Shown piece by piece: positions 31,461 to 37,670 of a stretch of 37,670 nt of DNA (its first letter is position 1; the number at the start of each line of letters is the position of its first letter). Position numbers and translations under genes: made by a program. The notes below the pieces were generated by a model. It ran no database searches. It was not told the DNA's origin and saw nothing but the letters and a program-made list of their open reading frames with translations. This stretch comes from Pseudonocardia sp. (GTDB taxonomy: Bacteria > Actinomycetota > Actinomycetes > Mycobacteriales > Pseudonocardiaceae), in the NCBI GenBank assembly GCA_019244295.1, contig JAFASX010000067.1, forward strand, positions 1-37,670. Reading direction: 5' to 3'.

Positions 31461-32467
31461 CGACGCTGTTCGTGGCGACCACTGGTGGTCATCTCGCTCA
31501 GCTCGACGGGCTGTCGCGCCGCATCCCGGTGGACCCGGACTCGCTGTGGGTTACCCACGCCAACCAGCAAAGCATCTCCCTGCTGGCCGGCCGCGATGTG
31601 ATCTATGTGCCATACATCGGCTTCCATTCGGTCACCGGCGTGCTGAAAGCCGTGCCGCACGCGCGCTCGCTGCTCAAAGAACGCAAGATCACCCGAGCAA
31701 TCTCCACCGGCTCGGCGATCGCGCTGGCGTACCTGCCCTACCTGGCGGCTTACGGGGTCGAATGCCACTACATCGAGAGCGCCGCCAGGGTGAGCGCCGC
31801 ATCGACCACCGGCAAGCTGCTGCGACACGTGCCGGGGGTGCGAACCCACACGCAGTACCCGCATTGGGATGACCCCGGCTGGCATTACGGCGGCAGCAGC
31901 TTCGATGTCTACCGCCCGCGGCGGCTGGAGCGCCGCCGCGAGTTGGGCGACCCGGTGCGCGTTGTGGTAATGGTCGGCACGGCGGCTGAGTATCCGTTCC
32001 GCCGGCTGATCAAACCACTAGCTAGCCTGCTCGGCCCAAGTGGCACGTTGAGCACGTCGCTCGGCCGGAAAGTTGACGTGCTGTGGCAAACCGGCTGCAC
32101 ACCGGTCGGGGATCTACCGATCAAGGCCACGCCGTTCCTGCCCGCCGCCGAGCTGAATGCGGCGTTGCAGGCAGCCGACCTGGTCATCGCGCATGCCGGC
32201 ACCGGGTCCGCGATGGCTGTGTTGGACGGTGGCCGGTTCCCGCTGATAGCTACCCGCAGCGCCCGATTCGGCGAGGCTGGTGACGACCACCAGCGGGATC
32301 TGGCCAACGAGCTGCAGCGGCGCGGGCTGGCCCGCACGATCATCGATCCGGCCCTGGTCACCGCGGACGATCTGCTCGGGACGCTCGATACTGACATCGT
32401 CAAGACTGACAACCCGCCGCCGTTCCGCCTGAACGACGAGCCAACCGGGGCGAGAGCCTTGTCCTAG
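31457..32467 (+). CDS. Fused Alg14-Alg13-type glycosyltransferase
   Basis: 336 residues. The N-terminal half has the Alg14-like glycine motif TTGGHLAQLDGL (8-19). The C-terminal half has the GT28/Alg13-like nucleotide-sugar site ADLVIAHAGTGSAMAVLDGG, then RSARFGEAGDDHQ. In streptococcal capsule loci (and in yeast Alg13/Alg14) these halves are two proteins forming one enzyme; here they are a single chain. It probably adds the second sugar to the lipid-linked first sugar, on the cytoplasmic face. It has an ATGA overlap with the phosphoglycosyltransferase gene, so the two are tightly coupled. The donor sugar is not readable. Confidence 0.85.
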   Translation: MTTLFVATTGGHLAQLDGLSRRIPVDPDSLWVTHANQQSISLLAGRDVIYVPYIGFHSVTGVLKAVPHARSLLKERKITRAISTGSAIALAYLPYLAAYGVECHYIESAARVSAASTTGKLLRHVPGVRTHTQYPHWDDPGWHYGGSSFDVYRPRRLERRRELGDPVRVVVMVGTAAEYPFRRLIKPLASLLGPSGTLSTSLGRKVDVLWQTGCTPVGDLPIKATPFLPAAELNAALQAADLVIAHAGTGSAMAVLDGGRFPLIATRSARFGEAGDDHQRDLANELQRRGLARTIIDPALVTADDLLGTLDTDIVKTDNPPPFRLNDEPTGARALS

Positions 32468-32478
32468 CACCCGCCCGG

Positions 32479-32484
32479 TATCGT
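32479..32484 (+). promoter_or_regulatory. Putative -10 element for the leaderless FemAB gene
   Basis: TATCGT lies 6 nt before ATG 32491. It suggests an internal promoter after the glycosyltransferase gene. Confidence 0.35.
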
Positions 32485-32490
32485 GTGCCG

Positions 32491-33624
32491 ATGCCGCCAG
32501 GCGCCTCCGCACGGCAGCCGCATGGCAGCCGCACCGCCGCCGCACCGCCGCCCAGGTCATTCAAGGAGAGCACCGTCAACGCTACGCACGAAGCCATCCT
32601 CCCCGTTGACCCCCGCACGGATCCGAGATGGCGGCAACTGGCTGGCGGGTCCGGGGGTAGCTTGTTTACCTCACCCCCATGGATTCAGGCGGTGTGCGAC
32701 AGCTACGACTTCATCCCGCAGGCCCGGATCGCCGTCGGCGACGACGGCACGCCCGTCGGTGGCTTCGCCTGGATCACAGTGTCCGACATCCGAGGCGAGC
32801 GAATCTCCAGCCTGCCGTTTTGTGACCGGGCCGACCCGCCGCTGGGTTCCCCCGCCGGATGGGTGGGGCTAGCCGACGACGCGCTGCGCGCCGGCACTCC
32901 CCTTGCCATGCGTTGTTTCTCCGACTGTCCAGCCGTCGCTGACCCGGCGCTGCGGGTGGCCGGTGAGGCCGCGTGGCACGGCACGCCGACCAACTGCACC
33001 GAGGAGGAACTCCACCGGCGCATCAGCTCCACCTCACGGCGCAACCTCAAGGCCGCCGATCGCAACGGGATACAGGTGGTAGTCAGCGCCGAACTGGATG
33101 CGGTGCATACGTTCCACCGACTACACGTACGGCTGCGCAAGAACAAATACCGGCTGCTGGCCCAGCCGGTGGAGTTCTTCGAGCGGATCTGGGAACGCTT
33201 CAGCGCCGACGAGGCCGTCGTCACCTTGCTAGCCGAGCATGACGGCATCGTGGTTGCCGGCGCGATGTTCCTGATATGGGCCGACACGCTCTACTACAAG
33301 TTCGGCGCCTCGCTATCGGAGTACCTGCCGATGCGACCGAACGACGCGCTGTACTGGGCGGCGCTGAAACTGGCGATAGCGCGCGGCCTGACCGGTGTTG
33401 ACTGGGGCATTTCGGATCTGGACCAACCGGGTCTGGTGTCTTATAAACGCAAATGGGCTAGCACTGAGCGCCGGGTCCTGACCTTGCGCGGCGGGCCGGA
33501 CCCGACGCCGAAGACCGAGGTCGGCGCCATGCTCGGCGAGCTGACCCGGCTGTTCACCGAGGAATCAGTGCCGGACGACATCACCACCAAGGCCGGCGCG
33601 CTGCTCTACCGGCACTTCTGCTGA
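32491..33624 (+). CDS. FemAB/GNAT-family acyltransferase of the polysaccharide locus
   Basis: About 377 residues. Central and C-terminal parts show the FemAB-like GNAT pattern: SLFTSPPWIQAV near the N-terminus, STSRRNLKAADRNGIQV, FHRLHVRLRKNKYRLLAQPVEFF, and ALYWAALKLAIARGLTGVDWGISDLDQPGLVSYKRKWAS. FemAB-like proteins transfer amino acids or acyl groups, and members occur in exopolysaccharide loci. The substrate here is unknown; acylation of an amino sugar made by the upstream enzymes is an inference. The start is uncertain: ATG 32491 has a -10-like box 6 nt upstream, while a strong AAGGAG (32564-32569) sits in front of a GTC codon further in, where no legal start exists. Confidence 0.75.
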   Translation: MPPGASARQPHGSRTAAAPPPRSFKESTVNATHEAILPVDPRTDPRWRQLAGGSGGSLFTSPPWIQAVCDSYDFIPQARIAVGDDGTPVGGFAWITVSDIRGERISSLPFCDRADPPLGSPAGWVGLADDALRAGTPLAMRCFSDCPAVADPALRVAGEAAWHGTPTNCTEEELHRRISSTSRRNLKAADRNGIQVVVSAELDAVHTFHRLHVRLRKNKYRLLAQPVEFFERIWERFSADEAVVTLLAEHDGIVVAGAMFLIWADTLYYKFGASLSEYLPMRPNDALYWAALKLAIARGLTGVDWGISDLDQPGLVSYKRKWASTERRVLTLRGGPDPTPKTEVGAMLGELTRLFTEESVPDDITTKAGALLYRHFC

Positions 33625-33664
33625 CAGCGGCCGCGGACCGCGGATCAAAGGGGTTTATGACGAC

Positions 33665-34933
33665 ATGAAGCAGGACGCACGCCGGGTGGTCATTCTCGGC
33701 CAAGGCTATGTCGGGCTGCCGGTGGCAATACGGGCGGTGCAGGCCGGGTTCGACGTGGTTGGATTCGACATTGCCAAAGACCGAGTTGAGCGGCTGCGCA
33801 GCGGCAAGACCTTCATCGACGACATCTCGGACGACGATGTTGCCGCCGCGTTGGCGACCGGCCGTTATCTGCCGTCGTCCGACTCGGACGACCTCAGCGG
33901 CTTCGACATCGCCGTTATCTCGGTGCCCACCCCGCTGCGCGACGGCGCCCCCGACCTGTCCTATATCGAACAGGCGTCGAACACCCTCGCGCCGCACGTA
34001 CGCCGAGGCTGTTGCGTGATTCTGGAGTCCACCACATATCCAGGAACCACTGAGGAAATCGTGGTGCCTCGGCTGGAGGCTGGCGGTTCCCTGCGCGCCG
34101 GCACCGATTTTCACGTCGGGTTTTCCCCTGAGCGGATCAACCCCGGCGACCCAATTTATGGCCTGCGGAACACCCCGAAAATCGTGTCCGGGATAGACAA
34201 GGCGTCCCTAGCCGCGGTCACCGACTTTTTCAGCCAGCTCGTCGACGAGGTCGTCCCGGTCAGCGGCACCAGGGAAGCTGAGCTCGCCAAGCTGCTGGAG
34301 AACACTTTCCGGCACGTCAACATCGCGCTGGTAAACGAGCTGGCGATATACTGCCATGGGCTCGGCATCGACGTCTGGTCGGTTATCGACGCCGCCGCCA
34401 GCAAGCCGTTCGGTTTCATGAAGTTCACCCCGGGACCAGGAGTCGGTGGGCACTGCCTGCCCATTGATCCGTCGTACCTGTCCTGGCAGGTGCGCCGCTC
34501 GCTCGGGCAGAATTTCCGTTTTGTCGAGATCGCCAATGACATCAACGACCACATGCCGGATTATGTCGTGCGCCGGGCGACCAGTCATCTCAACGCCGAG
34601 CGCAAAGCCGTCAATGGCAGCCGGATTCTGCTGATCGGGTTGGCCTACAAGCGGAACTCCGGTGATGCCCGCCAGTCCCCGGCGATCACAGTGGCACGAC
34701 GGCTGGCGGATCTGGGCGCGCGGCTGCGTGCTGTTGACCCGCTCATCGACCCACACTACGTGCCGGCCGGGGTGGAGTTGGTGGAATGCTCCGACGCCGA
34801 GGTAGCCAGCGCCGACTTGGTCGTGGTACTCACCGATCACGACCAGGTGGACTGGACCCTACTGGAGCGGTATGCCGAGCGGGTGCTCGACACCCGCAAC
34901 CGGCTGCGCAGCCCAGCCGCCGATCGGCTCTGA
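33665..34933 (+). CDS. Nucleotide-sugar 6-dehydrogenase (UDP-GlcNAc/UDP-Glc/UDP-ManNAc type)
   Basis: 422 residues. NAD-binding ILGQGYVGLP (10-19), the VPTPL and ESTTYPGTTE motifs, GFSPERINPGD, the middle-domain LLENTFRHVNIALVNE and the catalytic cysteine in GVGGHCLPIDP (Cys264). It oxidises C6 of a UDP-sugar to the uronate in two NAD-dependent steps. Motif spacing fits the WbpA/WecC branch, which uses UDP-N-acetylhexosamines. Together with the WbpB-like and WbpE-like genes at the start of the locus, UDP-GlcNAc is the likely substrate. It lies 40 bp after the FemAB gene with a weak GGGG site. Probably the last gene of the locus. Confidence 0.88.
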   Translation: MKQDARRVVILGQGYVGLPVAIRAVQAGFDVVGFDIAKDRVERLRSGKTFIDDISDDDVAAALATGRYLPSSDSDDLSGFDIAVISVPTPLRDGAPDLSYIEQASNTLAPHVRRGCCVILESTTYPGTTEEIVVPRLEAGGSLRAGTDFHVGFSPERINPGDPIYGLRNTPKIVSGIDKASLAAVTDFFSQLVDEVVPVSGTREAELAKLLENTFRHVNIALVNELAIYCHGLGIDVWSVIDAAASKPFGFMKFTPGPGVGGHCLPIDPSYLSWQVRRSLGQNFRFVEIANDINDHMPDYVVRRATSHLNAERKAVNGSRILLIGLAYKRNSGDARQSPAITVARRLADLGARLRAVDPLIDPHYVPAGVELVECSDAEVASADLVVVLTDHDQVDWTLLERYAERVLDTRNRLRSPAADRL

Positions 34934-34954
34934 TTTTCTCTCGCAATATCAACG

Positions 34955-34960
34955 TAGACT
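34955..34960 (+). promoter_or_regulatory. Putative -10 element of the former boxC gene
   Basis: TAGACT lies 6 nt before the GTG of the boxC remnant, the same leaderless spacing as for mdh. It indicates that the original promoter and start are preserved although the gene is broken. Confidence 0.4.
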
Positions 34961-34966
34961 TTCGGC

Positions 34967-35960
34967 GTGACCGACGTCAGCTTCGACACCGCCCCCGAGG
35001 ATTACCGGAAGACTTGGCGGACGTGTTCTGCACCCGTGCCGAGGGGGTGCGCGGCAAGCAAGCCGTGCAGTGGCGGCTGGTCGACGAGGTCATTCCCAAG
35101 CGCGCCTGGGACGCCGCTGTGCGCGCCCGGGCTATTGAGGCCGCCGCCAGCTCCCCCCGTCCCAATACCCAGTCCGGCTCCCTCGGCGTGCGGCTACCGA
35201 GGTTGACGCCCACCTGAAGCTCGGCACCTGGGTGATCCGCACGCGAGGTGACGTTGAGGACGCGCTGGCGTTTGAGCGGGTGATCGAGCAATACAGCGGC
35301 GCCGACTGGTTGGTCAACGAGATCCGGCACTACTTCAAGCGGACGCTCAAGCGCCTCGACGTCACATCCCGCTCGCTGATCGCGCTGATCGAGCCGGGTT
35401 CCTGCTTCGCCGGGGCATTGCTGGAGCTGGCGCTGGCCTGTGATCGGCAGTACATGTTGGACGGACCGCGGGAATCCACTTCCGATAACTCTGATAACTC
35501 CGACAGCTCCGATAACGAGGAGGACGAGCCCGCCCAGATCGTGCTCTCGGCATCCAACTTCGGCACGTTTCCGATGGCCAACGGCCTCTCCCGGCTGGGC
35601 TCCCGGTTCCACGGTGACGATGATTCACTAGCCAAACCGCGCTCGGAGATTGGCCGGCGGATCGAGGCACGCGAGGCGCTGGAGCTAGGTCTGGTGACCG
35701 ACGCCCTGGACGACATCGACTGGGACGACGAAACCCGGATCACGCTCGAGGAACGGGCCTCGCTCTCCCCCGACGCGCTGACCGGGATGGAGGCCAACCT
35801 GCGCTTCGTCGGCCCGGAGACCATGGAGTCGCGGATCTTCGCCCGGCTCTCCGCCTGGCAGAACTGGATCTTCGTACGGGCCAACGCATCCGGTCCCGAA
35901 GGCGCCCTGCGTCGCTACGGCACCGGCCGCCGAGCCGACTTCGATCGGGACCGTGTCTAG
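34967..35960 (+). pseudogene. boxC: Benzoyl-CoA-dihydrodiol lyase, degraded
   Basis: Pieces of BoxC, which cleaves the ring of the 2,3-epoxybenzoyl-CoA product, lie in three frames. Piece 1 (34967-35008) is the native N-terminus, MTDVSFDTAPEDYR. Piece 2 (from 35011, another frame) resumes deep in the enoyl-CoA-hydratase-like domain with DLADVFCTRAEGVRGKQAVQWRLVDEV. Piece 3 (about 35195-35960, third frame) runs from HLKLGTWVIRT through ALIEPGSCFAGALLELALACDRQYML to the C-terminal GRRADFDRDRV. About 320 codons remain of a usual 550 or so, so two internal deletions plus frame changes have removed the catalytic first half. It is non-functional. It is followed by boxB, the normal partner, 18 bp later. 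Confidence 0.88.
35481..35520 (+). repeat. 9-bp GATAACTCC-type repeat in the boxC remnant
   Basis: Four imperfect copies of a GATAACTCC-like unit encode a Ser-Asp-Asn repeat (SDNSDNSDSSDN) in a surface-loop position between the ACDRQYML and IVLSASNFG segments. It looks like a slippage expansion, perhaps tolerated because the gene is already inactive. Confidence 0.6.
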
Positions 35961-35978
35961 CGACTCGTGAGGTGCAAC

Positions 35979-37315
35979 GTGTCCATCGACTACACCGAGA
36001 AGATCCCGAACAATGTCGACCTGGCCGGGGACCGCAAGCTGCGGCGGGCGTTGGAGTCGTGGCGGCCCAACTTCCTGAACTGGTGGAAGACGATGGGCCC
36101 CGCGCTGCCCTGCGCGGACGTTTACCTGCGGACGGCGGTGGACGTGGGCAAGGAGGGCTGGGCACATTTCGATCATGTCCCGATGGAGGAGTACCGGTGG
36201 GGGGTGTTCCTCGCCGAGCGCAACCACGACCGCCGCATCGCCTTCGGCGAACAGAAAGGCGAACCGGTCTGGCAGCGGGTGCCCGGCGAGTACCGGGCCG
36301 AGCTGCAGCGGCTGATCGTCGTCCAAGGTGACACCGAACCGGCCAGCGTCGAGCAACAACGCCGCCTCGGCGAGACCGCGCCGTCACTGTATGACTTGCG
36401 CAACCTGTTCCAGGTCAACGTCGAAGAGGGCCGGCACCTGTGGGCGATGGTCTACCTACTGCACGCCTACTTCGGCCGCAACGGGCGGGAGGAGGCCGAG
36501 GCGCTGCTGCGGCGGAACTCCGGCGACCTCGACTCTCCCCGGATCCTCGGTGCGTTCAACGAGGAGACACCGGACTGGTTGTCGTTTTACATGTTCACCT
36601 ACTTCACCGACCGGGACGGCAAGTACCAGCTCGGCACGCTGGAAGAGAGCGCCTTTGACCCGTTGAGCCGGACCTGCGAGTTCATGCTCAAGGAGGAGGC
36701 GCACCACATGTTTGTCGGCACCACCGGCATCGACCGAGTGGTGGCGCGAACCGCGCAGCTGATACGCGAGCACGACACGGATCAGGTGGCCGCATATGGC
36801 GGTATTCCGTTGGACGTGATCCAGCGCTACCTCAACTTCCACTACTCGGTGTCGCTGGACCTGTTCGGCTCCGAGCAGTCCACCAACGCGGCGCGCTACT
36901 TCACGGCCGGCTTGAAGGGCCGCTGGCAAGAAGAGCGACGCCGTGATGATCATGTGCTCATGGAGGACTCAGCGATGGTGGACGTGGTCCGCGACGGAGC
37001 GGTGACCACGCACGAAGTCCCCGCGCTGCTGGCGCTGAATCACGACCTGCGCAGCGAGTACATCTCGGATTGCCAAAGCGGGCTCAAGCGGTGAAACCGG
37101 ATCTTGGAGAGGGCCGGCGTCGACACCCGGCTGGCCCTGCCGCACGTCGGGTTCAACCGCAACGTCGGGCTCTTCGCCGAGCACCACATCACCCCACACG
37201 GCGACGTGGTCAGCGCCGACGCCTGGGCCGCCAAGAAGGACCGCTGGCTGCCCAGCGAGACCGACAAAGCGCATGTCCAATCGCTGATGCATCCGGTATA
37301 CGAACCAGGACGATT
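35979..37315 (+). pseudogene. boxB: Benzoyl-CoA 2,3-epoxidase oxygenase component, interrupted
   Basis: BoxB is a di-iron oxygenase that epoxidises benzoyl-CoA. From GTG 35979 (GAGGTG 5 nt upstream) the frame gives 371 residues of intact BoxB-like sequence, including the ferritin-like iron motifs around NVEEGRHLW and KEEAHHMF. It stops at a TGA (37092-37094) directly after DCQSGLKR. The same frame continues for about 73 codons with good BoxB sequence (NRILERAGVD, LPHVGFNRNVG, VYEPGRF), so the TGA replaces the Trp codon normally found there. At about 37315 the BoxB sequence ends abruptly at an ISAs1-type element, losing the last 25 or so residues. The truncated N-terminal protein might still fold, but the C-terminal part is absent. 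Confidence 0.88.
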
Positions 37316-37670
37316 TCAAAGTCGGTTTGTGCTGGTAGCGGCCGCGAGGAGGGGTGGGATTCGGGTTCGGTCGGCGTTGGTGCGTTGGATGGTTCGGGTG
37401 AGTTGGGTGATGCCGGCTAGGCGCGGCAGGGCCAGGGCGAGGTTTCTTAGGGTGGCCATGAGGTGGGCGCTGGTGGCGGTGTAGGCGTGTTGGTGGTCTT
37501 CGCGGTAGACGACGTCGCGGAGCCAGTGGTTCGATTCTACCCGCCAATGTTTTTTGACCAGGCCGGCGAGGGTCTCGGGGGTGGCTTGCTTGGCGTCGAG
37601 GCTGGTCACACCGTGGACGACGTCTTTGGATATCCAGTTGCCGGCAGGTCGAACACATCGCGGCGGATCC
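37316..37670 (-). mobile_element. ISAs1-family insertion sequence, transposase C-terminus (partial, runs off window)
   Basis: On the minus strand a frame open to the window edge ends at a TGA at 37316-37318. It encodes the ISAs1-type transposase C-terminus: VTSLDAKQATPETLAGLVKKHW, then RVESNHWLRDVVYREDHQHAY (the catalytic Glu region of the DDE nuclease), AHLMATLRNLALALPRLAG and IPPLLAA. ISAs1 transposases are about 370-400 residues, so about 115 are in view. The stop codon practically coincides with the boxB junction, so the element terminus overlaps the end of the transposase gene. The terminal inverted repeat and target duplication cannot be checked without the other end. Confidence 0.88.

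Noticed and set aside
37092..37094. boxB TGA considered as a selenocysteine codon
   Set aside because: The family has Trp at this position, no Sec machinery signal was noted, and the gene is also cut by an IS; a nonsense mutation is simpler.
36969..37658. Minus-strand frame of 229 codons spanning the boxB-IS junction
   Set aside because: It crosses from antisense boxB into an off-frame part of the transposase, so it is chimeric and meaningless.

Overview
The window is high-GC DNA with many GTG starts and short 4-nt start/stop overlaps. It comes from an actinomycete (Actinomycetota). The CysO/Mec/CysM set with ClpS, MurI, Rph and RdgB around it, the adjacent ctaD-serB pair and the MT0933-type small protein all point to the mycobacteria/Frankia/Pseudonocardia part of the phylum. 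I cannot name a genus from sequence alone.

Layout. (1) 1-3770: copper homeostasis (a CopZ-type chaperone fragment diverging from a Cu+ P1B-ATPase), then malate dehydrogenase. (2) 3795-5854: a SpoU/TrmH RNA methyltransferase and a DUF3618 membrane protein on the minus strand, diverging from an MT0933-like protein and a Bcp peroxiredoxin. (3) 5864-14349, minus strand: a long housekeeping run read from right to left as clpS, DUF2017, mec, cysO, cysM, DUF559 protein, rhomboid, murI, two small membrane proteins, a metallo-beta-lactamase-fold phosphodiesterase, rph, rdgB, an HNH-endonuclease remnant and a tRNA. From memory this matches the order of M. tuberculosis Rv1331-Rv1341, with extra genes inserted. 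pncB and dinG diverge from it (14426-18115), as Rv1330c and Rv1329c do. (4) 18139-21777, minus: ctaD, serB and a Pth2-type peptidyl-tRNA hydrolase. (5) 22417-34933, plus: a Wzx/Wzy-type exopolysaccharide or capsule locus with two sugar-nucleotide enzymes (Gfo/Idh and DegT), two Wzz-like chain-length proteins, a polysaccharide deacetylase, a MurJ/Wzx-type flippase, a Wzy/ligase-like polymerase, an initiating phosphoglycosyltransferase, a fused Alg14-Alg13 glycosyltransferase, a FemAB/GNAT protein and a nucleotide-sugar dehydrogenase. (6) 34967-37670: decaying aerobic benzoate (box) genes. boxC has internal deletions and frameshifts. boxB has an in-frame TGA in place of a conserved Trp codon, and an ISAs1-type element cuts its 3' end.

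How the genes work together. cysO, mec and cysM form the protein-thiocarboxylate route to cysteine. CysO here ends Gly-Gly-Ser, so Mec probably has to trim it before it can be activated. The polysaccharide locus holds counterparts of three enzymes of the WbpA/WbpB/WbpE route to UDP-2,3-diamino-2,3-dideoxyglucuronate-type sugars, together with initiation, export, polymerisation and length-control functions. No obvious WbpD-type acetyltransferase or cognate tyrosine kinase is present.

Most unusual points: a tRNA with a Leu(UAG) anticodon but a 5-nt variable loop, whose 5' end doubles as the stop of an HNH-nuclease remnant; a near-perfect 66-bp inverted repeat at 11440-11505; an in-frame 24-bp His-rich tandem repeat inside dinG; the CysO Ser cap; and repeated leaderless-type promoters (TANNNT 6-9 nt before the start codon).
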